Of a DNA stretch of 64,000 nucleotides, positions 1 through 27,000 are shown one piece after another. Where the stretch lies: assembly GCF_910596095.1 (NCBI RefSeq), contig NC_056544.1, positions 13,749,155 to 13,813,154 of the forward strand. Direction: 5' to 3'. The stretch is from Thunnus maccoyii. Taxonomy: Eukaryota; Chordata; Actinopteri; Scombriformes; Scombridae. Position numbers and translations under genes: made by a program. Below the pieces are notes generated by a model that saw only the letters and a program-made list of their open reading frames with translations, was not told the DNA's origin and did not search any database. Within the stretch, counting starts at the first letter, position 1. Every line of letters begins with the position of its first letter.

Positions 1-430
1 CCATCTAGATTGTTTTGGTGTGTGTTGCTGAGTTTTGGCCACAGAGATGTCTGCCTTCTCTCTAATACAATGGAACTGGATGGCACTGTACAGCACTCTG
101 CTTGTGGTGCTCAAAGCACCAAAAAATACTTTTGAAAAAGTCAACAGCGATGTCTCTTTCCAGAAATCAAGACGTAGAAGGAAAATAAAAAAAAGAAAAA
201 AGAGACATTGCTGTTGAGTTTTTCAAATGTATTTTTTGGTGCTTTGAGCACCACAAGCCGAGTGCCATCCAGTTCCATTGTATTCAAGAGAAGGCAGACA
301 TCTCTATGGCCGATATCTCCAAAACTCAGCAACTCACACCAAAACAATCTAGATGGGTTAATAGCACTACAGATAAATGGAAAAATATGTATTTTTGATT
401 TTGAGGTGAATTGTCCCTTTAAGCGCAATA
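1..430. repeat. Head-to-head inverted pair of a teleost dispersed repeat
   Basis: Bases 1–172 and about 200–358 are reverse complements with few mismatches, separated by a purine-rich loop of about 30 bases. The right arm continues outward to a terminus near 425 reading GGTGAATTGTCCCTTTAA. The left arm is cut by the window edge. The same family appears again at 25740–26165, where the end also reads GGTGAA...CCCTTTAA. It lies in a yeats2 intron. Recognition as a common fish repeat is from memory; the inverted structure is seen directly. Confidence 0.75.
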
Positions 431-1487
431 CAATTGGACAGGAAATGTGCAGTGTGAGGGATTCTCACTCGCAGTGCACCGTAAGTATACTGCAGAAAAA
501 ATAGATGACAGTGACTGAATCATTGTGCAGAAGATAATGTAGTAGTCAGGATGTTTAACCGCCAGCAGTATGCCTTCAAGTTGTCACTTTAAAAGTAGGT
601 TTCATAAAGTTACTTTTTCCAAATGTTAGCAAAGAGCAATAACACTTTTAATACAACTGACTTCAACTTAAGACGTGGAGGAAAATGTCAGGGCGAAAGG
701 CTTTCAGCTGGGACACTAACCCCAGATACTGAGTCACCAACACAATCATGTATTAGTTTTACTTTGAACCAAAACAGTTCCCAAAGCTACTAATCTCAAA
801 CTTCCACATAAGAGATACACAAGGAGAATTCATTTATAACACCTAGCGATATATATGATTTTCATATTTTTACATGACTGCTAAGAAATTATGAGTAGCA
901 AGGCACTAAACTGTTCTCAGGCTTTCCACACTCACTTAAACATCAAAAGATCATATAGACTTCAATTGAATACAATATTTTTTTCCTGAGAACAACATTT
1001 TTACGCGAGTTGTATTATATTCGAGGGCTTGATATTTCTGTATTAACAACAGATGTCCTACTTGAACTGACTGAGTAGCTGTTATTGTTGCAGGGCTGTT
1101 TGTAGCCTTAATGCTGCTAAGCTAGTGAGTTTCTACCTGTGTGTCTGCAGCATTTGAGGAAGTGAGCCCCTAAAAGTTAGCTCAACTTAACCTGCACAAC
1201 ATGCTGGCACAGTTTATATGTTTTGCTGTTGCAGAGGAAAACAATTCCTAATGATGGAAATTGTCTTTACTGCAAAATTTGACCTGACAGTCATCTGCTA
1301 AGCGACCTAGATGTAAAATGTCACAGAATGTCATGTTAAAAGATGGCACGGCTTCCAAGAACTTGGCAAGAGAGTGTCAAGTAAGAGGTTGAGAAGCAGA
1401 ATGGGGTGGGGGGGGGGGCGCTAAATCCCTATTGGGTCTCACTTTTTCAGCCAGTGTTTCAAAAGAAGTAAATGGTACACAACTTAC
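431..1487 (-). other. yeats2 intron, rest of intron 15
   Basis: AT-rich intronic sequence. No exon, RNA gene or clear repeat was recognised apart from a short G run at 1407–1420. Confidence 0.6.
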
Positions 1488-14843
<13,356 letters not shown>

Positions 14844-14848
14844 GTTTA

Positions 14849-15330
14849 CCTGTTAGGAAAAAAAATATAGCAGGAAAGTGTAAATGAAAACAGGCTAGGT
14901 AACCAATACCAATGCACGTATTGCCCAATTGGGATGCTACTTAGCATTGAATTAGCCGGCTAGCTGAGTAGCTAATACCCACGGCTAGTTATGCTAATAC
15001 AGGTTAGCAGACTGTCTACCACCCTAGCACTGTTTCATACTGCTGGACCAATGTTTGCGAAAATGAAAGCCTTCAGTGAAGCTAACTTAACGACACATAT
15101 TAAATGTTACGCCAAACTATTATGTCTCACAGCCGCTTGTCGTTCATGCAGCCGGCAGCAGCTCTGTAACGTTAGCAACCGCTACCCTGCTTTTGCTAAG
15201 TTAGCTAACGTTAGCACACATTTCCAAACACCGACTCAAGTCTATTTTGAAATGCAGACTTACTGGAGAGCCCTGTGCTGTGGAGCAACGTTTCTTTGTG
15301 ATGCGTGTGTTTTAATTCAGTGACAGCATG
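14849..15330 (-). promoter_or_regulatory. yeats2: yeats2 5' non-coding exon and promoter region
   Basis: A 3' splice site (CCTAACAG) lies six bases upstream of the ATG, at 14850–14851, so transcription starts further out. A good donor (CTCTCCA|GTAAGT) at 15263 marks the end of a probable 5' UTR exon running from 15264 to roughly 15330. The transcription start itself cannot be placed. Several GCTAACGTTAGC-like palindromes lie at 15160–15220, inside the 5' UTR intron. Confidence 0.55.
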
Positions 15331-15795
15331 TCCGTTGCATTATGCTATTTTCATTTTACACACTCGTGTTTAGTAAATTGCTAAATCTCGAGGTGGACAA
15401 GTAAGCTAAACAGTGGATAGTTAGACTTGTATTTCAGCAAAACAACCACCAGGGCCCGCTGTTCTGCAAAATAGATGATGCCACTAATCTTTCTGTGGTT
15501 TTGTTGTCTGGAAACAAGATGTATTATATATATTGTGAGATTATCAAACACACAACCAGTTTTACAATAATTGATCCATAAACACGAATGGAGATGGCAC
15601 CCTGTCAAACCATCACCTCTTTCAACCTGCATGTTAACACAAGCAAGCAAGTAGATATTCATGAGTTTTACTCCACCATCAACACTTCATAAGTTTTTCA
15701 TTAACTGGTTCAGTGGAAATCCTTAGAGGCATCACATGAGTATGGCAGAATGGTGACAATGGTCCAGAAGTGATTTCTTTTAGAGCAACAATGTA

Positions 15796-16217
15796 CACTG
15801 CAAAAACAGTACAATATATTCTTTGAACTAGTGAAATTCGATCAAGCAAGAAAACCTGCTAATGGGATAAGCAAAAATTACGAAATAGGTTTTCTTGAAA
15901 CTATCATAAAAATCTAGCCACTATCCAACAAGATCTAACCTTAAAAGTAGTTTAAAAATCTTGTTTTCTCATCATAGATGAGGGATGTGGGATACCATGT
16001 GATTACAGTGCAATCCACTTTTCAGACTTGTTCCTTTCAGTTCTAGCTGACAAATAGACTGAATAACTTACTAAGACAAATTAAGAACTTGAAACAAGTC
16101 TAATAACCTATAGTGCATAAGGTGCTTGACAGGGGTATTTGTCTTTGATAAGAAAAAAAAGTTTAAGCATCCTAAAATAAGATACTATAACTTTCTTGAA
16201 TTTCCTTTTTTGCAATG
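15796..16217. mobile_element. MITE-like element with CACTGCAAAAA-type ends
   Basis: The left end reads CACTGCAAAAA and the right end CTTTTTTTGCAATG, which are imperfect inverted repeats about 420 bases apart. The interior is AT-rich and non-coding and contains TCTTGTTT/AAACAAG-type words. This layout resembles fish hAT-related non-autonomous elements. A target-site duplication could not be shown. Confidence 0.5.
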
Positions 16218-16773
16218 CATATGCTTGCTTTAAAGAACACATTATTGTCATCTGTGAAGATAAATAATTTGAACCTGTTGAACCTGTTCTCAGTTACTTT
16301 GAGATGAAAAGTAGCTATTGCATGTTTGGAGACCTGAGAGTATTATCTTTTATGACATGCACTAACAACATGTCGATCATAGAGTCAGATAGTATGCCAC
16401 AAACTAAAGCCAGCATGAGAGAAGACATGGAACAAGTTTCTGATTAGAACATTTTAGATAATCAGGAATGTGATGAGGTCTCTCATGCCTTACCGTCATC
16501 TAGGTTTTGTATAGCTCCACACTTCATCAGGCTTCACTAGCTGCCCTAAATGGAGTCCACATTAACAGCAGTTGACTTTTTGTTATGTACACAATTAAAC
16601 AATTAATAGTAAATTTTCCAGAAATTTCATCAGAGTCGCTCAGAACTGTAAACTGACTTTATTATTCTGAACATTTTCCAAAAGGATACATAATAATTAC
16701 TTTGCAACATCTTAGAAATCAGTAACCCAATCATTGTACTGATGCAGAGAGCATATGTGGTACTTCCTTAAGC

Positions 16774-16983
16774 TCAAACAAAGACCCATCCCTTTTCCAA
16801 CCATCCATGTTTTAAGGCCTCTGTTGCAGCAGTGTGGAGTTTAGCTTCATCTTCATTCCAGCCAGGTTTAAAAGTGTATACTTTGTTTTTACATTGATAA
16901 AATTTGCCATTTGCCAAGAGATATTTCACTACAGTGTCCCTTGTCTGATGTTTGTCAGTGTACATCTCAACATAGCTATATTA
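16774..16983 (-). other. Unrecognised protein-like ORF, possible terminal exon or retrocopy fragment
   Basis: A minus-strand open frame of 63 codons runs from an ATG at 16965 to a TGA at 16774. It can be read four codons further back to a splice-acceptor-like TATAG at about 16983. The peptide is hydrophilic and rich in K, W and Y, with WNEDEAKLH and a GWLEKGW tail, so it looks more like real coding sequence than most chance frames here. An AATAAA signal lies about 110 bases downstream (16658–16663). I recognise no family, and no partner exon was found up to the klhl24 3' end. Confidence 0.35.
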
Positions 16984-17715
16984 TTCAAAAGTAGGCCAGT
17001 TTGACATGTAAAGTTAAAGCTTTTGAGAGCAGAGTAAACCAACCTTCACAAGGCCACAAGCTGGCAGGTGTGAAAAAAAAGAACAGCATATGCTGCAAGG
17101 GCCAAATGCCTTATGGGCAAGATTAATTTATGTATTGACATGAATTGAATGAATTGACATTGTGCCAATTTGATATCTGTAAAACTGTTGGTGGTTTTGA
17201 CAAGACCAAAACCATAATATAGTACAAGACAAAAAGACCGTGTGAATGTTCGTTACAGCACAAGTTCAATGGTAGTGTCAGATAATGTGGCTTGTTTTAT
17301 ATAATACTATTCAACACAGCAGCTAATCAAAGCATCATCAACATGATTGATGAAAAAGGAGGTTCAATGAGCTATATGGAGCAGATTGCAGCAATTTTAA
17401 TTAGACCTTATATTGTATCTCTTGGTGTTGGTGGTTAACTAAAAATCTGTGTTATGTGGTGGTGGCAACAGTAATGGGTTCAATCTTGGCCATATAATCA
17501 TGTAGCTAGCATAAATCACTTTTAAATTCTCCACATATTTATGGTGTGAAGACCAACGTGCTGATCTATCACACCCAGTGCCACAGCTGTTTTTAATCTT
17601 AAATCATTTATTTCTCTCCTCATTGAGTGAAAACGCAATGTTTGGTTTAAAAGGGATAATAATGCATTCTGGAGAAGTGTAAAATGAATCACAAAATAAC
17701 AGACAAAAAATACAC

Positions 17716-17745
17716 ACAGTACTGGTCAAAAGTTTGGACACACTT
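17716..17745. mobile_element. Tc1-like transposon terminal fragment
   Basis: The sequence CAGTACTGGTCAAAAGTTTG plus GACACAC closely resembles the inverted-repeat end of a widespread fish Tc1/mariner family, recalled from memory. Only the end is seen; no transposase frame follows. Confidence 0.55.
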
Positions 17746-17914
17746 TCTCAACTGGTACTGTACATCTATAAATAAACAGTTAAAACTTGATACAATTTCC
17801 TCGTGCAATTAAAAAACTGTAGTCTGTCCCCTAAACTCTACTAATACCTATAAATATTTTTTACATTATTCCACTCTTAAACCTTTTTTTGTGATGAGAC
17901 CAGACAGTACACAA

Positions 17915-20900
17915 AATTTGGTACATAAAGAAAAACTTTATTGATGTTTCTCTTACACAAGTCAACCATTACAACTCAACATACTGCAGTTTACAAAAAA
18001 AAAAAACAACACAAAGCTCTCTCGCAGTTAGACAAAGAGCATCTGAGGAGAAAGTGGTGTTAAAATATCACATCATACATACGATAATAAAAGTTGATAT
18101 CAAAATGATCCAATTTAACTCCCCTGCTGGTTTATTCTTTTATTAAGGCACATAGGGCAACATTCTTTAATAAAGCCCCCCCACCCACCCGTTTTACATG
18201 CACAATTTACCTATGGACATATTTCCCACAAAGTCACCTTTGGGATTAAATCAAATCCACTTTGGCTTATACCTGCATTCCTATTAAAATCCATCTATCA
18301 ACTTTTAACACTCAACTCTTGGGAATTTAACTCAGGGCATGCCATTTACATGTGGAAGTCACAATATCACACACAGTCCCACAACTCACCACAACAAGAA
18401 AAATAAACATAAACATCAACAGACACAAAAACAATGAATAATCTTAAAGCAAACAATGTATGAAACCTCTACATAGTTAAAAATCAACATAACAGGACAG
18501 TATTTGTGTCCCATTTTGAGTAAATACTCAGTGAAATCACAGACGCACACACACTCAGATTCTCTCTCTCACTATTTATCTAACTCCCTCTGTGTTGTAA
18601 AGTTACCACTTTATTGCCCATCAGCCTCCCCTTGTTGGCCTCCTGAGTTATTCTGTAAAGGAGTGTAGGTGGGCCTGGGGGTGTTTTCTGTTTAACCGGT
18701 GTTACTGTTGAAGACCTCACACTAAACTCATGCTTCTAAGAAAACGCCTGGAGGATGGTTTAAGCCGAAATACCCCTGCCTGTCTTTGTTATTGTAACTG
18801 ACAGACGGAAGCACCTTCTGTTCTGTAATTATGATGTCAAGTTGCACGTGATTAGACGGTTAAACATACAAACTCCTATTTTTCACCCTAAAATGGAAAG
18901 GTGACTCACTCTAAACATTGCTCTCTTGTAGTGGTCTTTGTTGTTTTTGTTGGTATATCACAACCATAGCAGGCTGCGGCCAACAGGAGGAGCTGACAGG
19001 CCCATTTACTATCTCTTCCATACGTCACATGAAAGCAAAGAACATTTACTGATACAGTAAAAAAAAAAAAAAAAAGGAAATCATCGTCATATAATTCTAC
19101 ATTTAACAGGATTCTGTCAAAGTGCACAATTGGGGCTCTCAGTTACAGAAAAAAAAACAATATGCAACCAAGAAAGATATACATTTAAATACAGGTTTAA
19201 CAAAGAAAACAAAAACATAAAGTTATATTCACAGCAATATCTCTAGTCTATCAACACCTATTGTAATAAAAGGTGACTTTTACTGACCATGAGCCATCCA
19301 AAACTCTTGTCATTCAGAGCTCTCAATCCCCCCCTCCCCCCTCCCCTCCCTGTGTGAGGTATAGCACCGCTACACACACCACCTTAGCTGACTAGTAAAA
19401 CACACGTACACACACACACACACACCTGGAGGTATCTATGGTTACCCCGAGTTACATCTTTACATGTAAGTGTACAGGTGAGAGGTGCCAGCGTTGGTGA
19501 ACGGTTCTGTTAACAGGGCGCAGTCGTGCAACGCTTACACTAGAACTCATTGAGAAACCTCCATCGCTCCAACTCATCCATCGTAAAAGTCACATACAAA
19601 CATACATACATACTGTACATGCACACCACTTACTCAGAGCAGTCTTCGAGTTTGATCTACAAAGGCTTCTCAAATCTACAAAACCACCCACAAGCCCAGC
19701 TACACCAATGAACTAACATTGATATGAAACACACACACTTAGCTAAAGCTACTGCATGTATAATACAATAACACAAACATCTTAAAAAAAATAAAGAAAA
19801 AGTATAACTTAAAAAATGTTAAAAAAGAAAATATCAGTAATGTGTGTAATAATATTAATGATAATGTAGTAAAATAAAGCTGTGGAGGAGATATCAATGT
19901 GGATCAGAAAATGTGAGGTGATGAAACAGCTAGAACAGCTGGAAATGGAAACACACATGGGAAGTGCAGCTAGGTGATAAGTGGAGGGATGTGAGGGGGA
20001 AAAAAGGAAACAAGAGAGAAAAGCTAACAGTGGATATGTTCCAATATGTTGACTCAGCCTCTGCTCTTTATCTCTTCTCTCAACCCTACTCTCTATCAAC
20101 GAGTGAGAGTGACTATTTTTTATGACTACTGATACTGTGGCAGAGCAGCTTGCAGACTGTTCGCCACATTTTAATCAGGTAATAAATTCATATAATGTTT
20201 CTTCTGCTGGCAGATAACTCTTGGCTCTGTATGGAACTTGTCAATTTTTGCCTCAAGGTGTGATCGTGATAGCTCATCAGTGACCTACATCTCAGGGTGA
20301 TGTTACTTTGCACAGTGATAAAAGCACAAGTGTTGGGAAGTGGCACTTTCAAAATGTAGCTCAATTATTGATCACCTGCTTGTAATTATAAGCTTTTCAG
20401 TTAGTGTGAAAGTAGTGTTACAGAAAACTAAAACATAGAGTTAGGAAAGCAAACAACTAATTGTCATATAGAAACTTGAATTCAGTGTTCAAGAGGATCA
20501 TCATCCTCTACAGTCAGCATTAACCATTTTCTTTGCCTGATGTTATTACAATTTACACTCATATTTTCTTTAAAATATTTTTTGGTAATTCAACAACTAA
20601 TTGCCCATGTTTACCACAAATATTTGCAATCTGATTGATTCATTCTTACAATATAAACCACGACCATTCTCATAATCAGTTTTCCGAAGTCCTATCATAT
20701 ATAAGGGGGTTTTCTGATGATCCATTACTTCCCAACCTTGTGCCGTTACTAATAATGCAAGGCACATCTGCCATCTGACTCCATTTTATTAGGGTTATCA
20801 ACTACTGAGAACTTCCACAGAAGAACTATAACTATGGCACACAATAACTACATATTCACAGCATCACAATGACTATTGCTACATGATGCTGTGAGAAAAT

Positions 20901-21060
20901 AAATCAGCTCAACTATATACCTGCTCGAAAGAAGTGTGTGATTGTGTTTGTGCTGGGCATGGGGTGAACTTGAATAGCCCAAGTTTCAAAGAGTTTAAGT
21001 TCTTTAGTGTGCGCACTCATATGAGTGTGTGTGTGTCTGTCTGTCTGTGTTGGTTTATGG
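17915..21060 (-). other. klhl24: klhl24 3' UTR (about 3.1 kb)
   Basis: No other gene fits between the klhl24 stop codon and an AATAAAG signal on the minus strand at 17937–17942. The mammalian gene also has a multi-kilobase 3' UTR. The region includes a short CA tract (about 19406–19425) and a C-rich run near 19330. The end point is inferred from the signal only. Confidence 0.6.
17937..17942 (-). terminator. klhl24: Probable klhl24 polyadenylation signal
   Basis: AATAAA on the minus strand, followed by G; it is the most downstream signal before the Tc1-like fragment. Earlier signals may also be used. Confidence 0.45.
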
Positions 21061-24000
21061 TCACAGCCTGTGGTACTTGTCATTGTAACGGTGGATGGTT
21101 ACACAGCCATGGTAAGAGATAGGCCGCGGCATGGCTGCCACTCCTGTGATGATGCCTGTTGACGGGTCGTAACACAGGATGGTGTCTGTCGCTTCGCCAT
21201 TTTCCCCTCTGCCACCAAGGATGAAGATCTTACCGTTACACACTGACATGCCACAGCTCTCCTGCAGGGAGAAACAGACAGAAATTAGAGACAGCAGCTT
21301 CGGAGTAAACAAATTCAACGTTCTTGCAGCTGTAGTTCCTCGAGTGCTCAGTATTTGCATTTAATTTCTTACCTGTTTGTTAAAGGTTTGTACCACATGC
21401 ATCCAGTAATCCTCTGCGGGGTCATAGCAGAATATGGACTTGGTGAGACCCCCACACACATATATCAGGTTGTTGAGGGACACTGCTGTGATACAGCGCT
21501 TGGCGATGGGGATGTTGGCCCGTAGTAACCAAGAGTCTGTCTCTGGATCATAGCACTGGACCTGTGACATACAGTTACAAGTAATTAGTTGTGTTTGACT
21601 GAGGGGAAAAGAAAGAAAAATAACTTTTTTTTTTATATACCATATAGGAGAAAATAGTTGAATAGAAAAAACAGAAATACGTGTAGCTTATTCTGTGGTT
21701 TGACTGACTATTGTGTGTGTTAACTTGTGCTTCATTCTCCAATTGCGCTTTAAAATAGCCTCCTTTCAAACAATGTTGTCTCTAACTACTACTAACGTGA
21801 ACAGCACACCCGTATGATTTCACACGATCAGATGAGGACCTTTGGGATCAATGTAAATTACCCTGTTAGTAGACTCCAGAGATAAGTTGCTCGACAGAAC
21901 TGGAGCCAGCATCAACCTTGCACAGACATAAACAAATACGCCAACTTTCCATGGAGAAGGAAAAATGTTTCTGCTGACGTTTGTATTCCTGTGAATGCCA
22001 TTGTTTTCCTGTTTACCACCAGCAGCACAACAGTCTATCGAAACATAACGAAACTATTCCAGGGTAGCATGTCATCTCTTGACGTCTGGGATTATCTAAA
22101 CAAACTATTATACAGTGGCACCGCTGGCACATCTTAGCGTGACAGATAACAAACTATTCCCTCCTTAAATTCCTTTTAATTATTGTTACCCAACAGTCCC
22201 TCTAACATGCTGGTCTTGCAGCATTACTGGTAAGTAATTAAGTAAGTAAGCTAAGTAAGTAATTAAGTAATTAAGTAAGTAAGCTAAGTCTTTGTATTTC
22301 CATCTGAAAAATGGTTAGGTCTTCTTGTACCATTCCCTGTTTCCATCAGCAGCATGTCACATCACATCATTGTCATCTCATTAAGTAAATGCGTTTCTAT
22401 CACTGACTCTCTGATGTGAAATTAAACCTGAATTACTGGACAATTAAAAAATTTTGGCACATAGATAATGATCAGTATACAATTAATGCAGTAAAAATAG
22501 CTTAATCAGGATCAACCAGACAGCCATGATATAAATGTTATTGCGACAAACAAACTGCCAATCAGTGATGTTAAACAGGAAAAGATGCAGTTTCTGTTCT
22601 GTATCACACCAGTTTCCTTTCAGAGGCTAAAAATTTTTGTTGTCTGCAGTTGCCTGCAAAATGTGCCATAAATATGCTCTATAAATGTTCCATCATTTAT
22701 TTATCTCATATATATTCATGCAGAGTCTGTGAACTACATAACATTTTGCATATGTATTTCTTGACACCAACAAGTTGAGTTCAGACAACCCACTGACAAG
22801 TCTACCTTGAGAAAAATGATCGTTTGCACATCCTTTGTACCTTTAAAGGTATAATCACTGAAATGGATTTTTGAGACAAAAAAGCACCTCAGCTGTCATC
22901 ACTATGTGCTTAAGTGTGTGGTTGAATGAAGCACACATCTGTTTCCCACCTTGTCTGAACAAGTGTCGTCGTCTGGCCCTCCTCCTATGACAAAGAGCTT
23001 GCCGGCACAGCTGGCTACAGCTGGAGAGCTGACTGCCTCTTTCATTGGAGCCACCTCTGTCCAGCGGTTTGAGAAGGAGTCATAACACTCCACACTGCTC
23101 AGGCGGCTCTGTCCATCATAGCCACCTACAGCATAGACCTGAGGACAGACACACAAACATATTTGGATTAGAGGAGTTATAAATGCTTTTCACACAGAGC
23201 AAGATAGAAGTGCATTATGAGTTGTGTTAACTTTTATACATGCAGTGCACTATGCACACAGAAACACAAACACAGTCATAATCTCTCTAAGAAAGATGTT
23301 TGTATTCAAGCTTACTCACAAATATGAATAATAGCTTCTACGTCAGAAGAAAGAGAACCAGTCTATCAGGTACAGAAGAAGGATGACGTTTTGCTTCAGA
23401 GCAAGCACCATTATCCCTGCCCTCACTGCTCTAATATGTGTAAACACTGCTCTGAATCTCTGCAGGCACCACTGCATTTGCTAACCTTGGAGTTCAACAT
23501 TGCTTTTGAATATGTTCAACTGTCAGGAAGAACATAAAAATACCTTGAATCTTGTGTCTTGGTGGTTTACAATGACTTTATGGCCTACTATGATAGTGTC
23601 ATTTTAAGATTCAAGCTCCAAATGAGGTCTTTCAGATGAACATCATGTTGTGAATTTGTGTTGCCATGTGGTGTCATCATAATATCTTCATTCCTATTAT
23701 AATTTACATTTCAAAACATTATAAAGGATATTTGCTGTGTGTGACTGTAGTTACCTCTGTGAATAAAGTTGTATGAATATCATGTTTTCATTCCCATCTG
23801 TTTTTTGTTCAGTTTTTAGCAAGATATCTCACAACCCTGCAAACAGGTTTGGTGAAATTCTGTGGAAGTTACCCCTTGGCCATAGCGTGAGTTGGTCACA
23901 TTTTGTAGATCTAAGATGTTTGTTTGTTTGGTTTTTTAGTTTGTAGCAACTTAGATTTTTGAGGTGGCTGATAAAACGCTACCACATGCCATTTTCTGGT

Positions 24001-27000
24001 TAATCAATTTTGAACCACCAACAACAAACAAACAAACCTTTCTGAGATCTGGAGCATTACAAGCTGGAGAGTTATTCTTGTTGACATAAGATATGCACTC
24101 TAACAAGTGCCTTGTGATTACACATACTGCCCTCCTGTAGAGCAAAGAATGTCAAAATAATCAAACAGTAGAAGCTTGGCGCAAAGTATGGCAGAAAAAT
24201 GCTTTTAAATGAAATAGGGTTAGAAAAAAAAAAAAGTAGGTTAAAGGTCGAGATTTGTGGTAAATTTCTATTTCCTCAATAAGATTCTCTGGAGGGAGAT
24301 CACGTGTCGGACATACACTGAATATGAACATAACAACATCGACAGGCTGGTCTTATGCAATAGAAAACCTTCAGGCTCTTCCTGTCTCTCCACAATATCT
24401 GGAGCATAAACAAGTACAGCAAAGAGAGAGGGACAGAAACAAAGATACAAAGAGAGATGGAGAGTAAAAGGGGGAACAGAAAGAGGGAAGTGAATGGGGC
24501 ACATGGATATTTGCATTCAGCACCTAACCTAGTTGATAGCACTACCGCCTTTTCCAACTGAAAAGTTTGAAACAGAGAAAGAAAAAAAAACAAGCAAACT
24601 CCATAAATGCATTCACAGAAATAAATACAAATTTCTTTAACAATTCAGGTGGTGTTTACTAAGTAGTGTTGTCTGTTGTTTCTATGATGACAACCACACG
24701 CCAGTTTTGCCCACATTCGGTGGTGCACAGTTGCCCCACTGTAATTCAAAAAAATGAGACTATGGTCACGTAGACCAGATGAAAATTGTTTATTTTAATA
24801 CTCCATGTTGTTGATACAGCTGATAATGAATGTTAAATTTGGGTTGTTTGTTGCCACACATTAAAGAGAGAAAACAAAAGAGAGATAAGAAGGCTATGTG
24901 GCATTGAGAGATAAAGTTAATCAAGCCCAAAATGAACACGTTTAAAAAGATTTTCTTTTGTACTGGTATTTAAGTCCCCTTCCAATCAAAAATATGTTTT
25001 TTCTTCTTGTTCCTTCAATTGGATGTTTGATCTTCACTGTGCGGAATGATGTGTGTGCAGAGTTTGACACTAAAAGGCTATTTCACATTCATCCGCTGAA
25101 AGTGGAAAGTTTTTCTGTGCTCACTGAAAATGCAATTGTAAGGGGTGGGCCTAGGAGCAGGATTTGTGACATCACTAGTTCTGAAGTCATTCCTGGTCCA
25201 ATATTCAACTTACAGAGTGTCATGTGGAAACTTGAAGCCTCCTGTGCACAAACACTGAGAATGAACTTTACAGTGAAGTAGGAGACATCTTGTGTCCTGC
25301 AGTTAAACGTCTGCTGAAATGACTGAAATTAAATATATTTCTGTATTCAAAGATTCAGGAATTAGTAGATAATACTACATTTAATTTGTACTGCACTTTT
25401 CATTCATTGTGAAACTCAAAGTGCTGCAGTATTAATACCATAGAACACACATCATAAAGAAAATAGTAATAACAAGTAAGATTAAAGAAAACCTTCCTGA
25501 ATAGAAAGGTTTTTAGGCCTTTTTTTTAAAAGAGTCTAGGGTCTGTGCTGCCCTCAGATGGTTAGGAAGGCTGTTCCACAAGTGTGGTGCAGCTGAGCAC
25601 AAGGCTTGATCCTCCATGGTGCAGAGCTTAGTACTGGGGGCCCGGAGGAGCAAGCTGCTGGCAGATCTGAGGGTGCGGATGGAGGTTTGTGGTATGATCG
25701 GTTCCTGATGGTCAGGAGGTGCATGTCCATCGATGTCATTTAAAGGATTTTAAAGTGGTAATTATACTTTTTTTGTGGAAAAACCATATCAGACACACAA
25801 TTTTGTCCTAAGCAGAGTGTTTTTGTATGTCTTAATACATGTCTGGAGGGGATCTTGAAAGCGTTGATTCACTCATATTACAAAACACATTACTCATTTA
25901 TCCCAATTGCTCAACCTGTGAGATTTCTGCCTCTTCCCCAATACAATGGGGATGAATGGATTGTGGTGCTAAAAGCATTGTCTCTCCAGAAACAATGTCC
26001 TGGTTACTCTGGATATTCCATAGAAATCACTGTAAACAGTTTCCACTGAAACTACTTTCTACCAGAAAATAACCACAGTGAAATGTGTTGACATACTCAG
26101 AGAAGGACAAAAAGGTAAATGAAATACTGTGCCTTTCTGTATTTGAGGTGAACAGACCCTTTAACCTTCTAGTGAGGATATCCAGACACTAGCTTGTTTG
26201 AAGGGGGTGGGGGATGGGGGGGGGGGGGGGGGGGGGGGGGGGATTGGATTACTCCTTTCTTTTCGCCCTCAGCACTCTGCACTCACTCAATAAAACACCC
26301 CACACAGTTTCAACACACCATGAAAGAGTTAGTATATCAATATTGGCACATTCGACATTAGCTTGATGATGGTAGCACATACTCCATACCCACTTGAGGC
26401 ATGTGGCTATCACTTAAACACCAAGCCGAACATGATTCATGGCTCTCTGCGGACAAACTCTCTAGCCACTGAAAAAGAACGTTCGCGGCTTACTTTATGA
26501 CCATGAATGATTAACAGTTTCCTAAACGTGCAGAGAAGTGAGAAGTGGTAACCGCGAGAGAAACAGAGAGACTAACTACATACAGAAAAAGAGAGAGAGA
26601 GAGAGAGATTGTAAGGGAGACAAAGAAAGATAGAGAGAAATGAAGAGCGAGACATTATGATAGATGAGAACAGCCGTCACCAAGTGCAGACATAACACTG
26701 GGAGGAAAACAAATGGTGACCTATTTTTGCTTATACTCTATGGAAACAAGACCAGTACAACAGGCCATCCCAGAATGCAGGACACAGAAGTGTTTGTATT
26801 TTCTTGTACTCTACATGTGACAACCATCTTTAGAAGTTTTAACGGTTACAGCTAGGAATAAGTGAATGAATGTAGTAAATGGAGGGTCTGGACAAGTATA
26901 GTAAGACAAATGTAAGTGTGCTTATGTGTGCAAGTGAGAACATATTTGAGTTGCTCGCCAAATATGCAAATAGTCTGAACAGTGCGTTAGCTGGAGCCAG

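Larger units (their letters stand above)
15331..17915. other. Intergenic region between yeats2 and klhl24
   Basis: It holds a MITE-like element (15796–16217), an unexplained minus-strand ORF (16774–16983) and a Tc1-like terminal fragment (17716–17745). No conserved gene was recognised here. Confidence 0.6.

Noticed and set aside
22230-22292. AAGT tandem array considered as a CRISPR-like or regulatory array
   Set aside because: It is a degenerate tetranucleotide microsatellite in a vertebrate intron, with no spacer structure.
24958-25281. 107-codon plus-strand ORF
   Set aside because: It lies in a sequence I recall as a fish dispersed repeat and has no protein-family motif.
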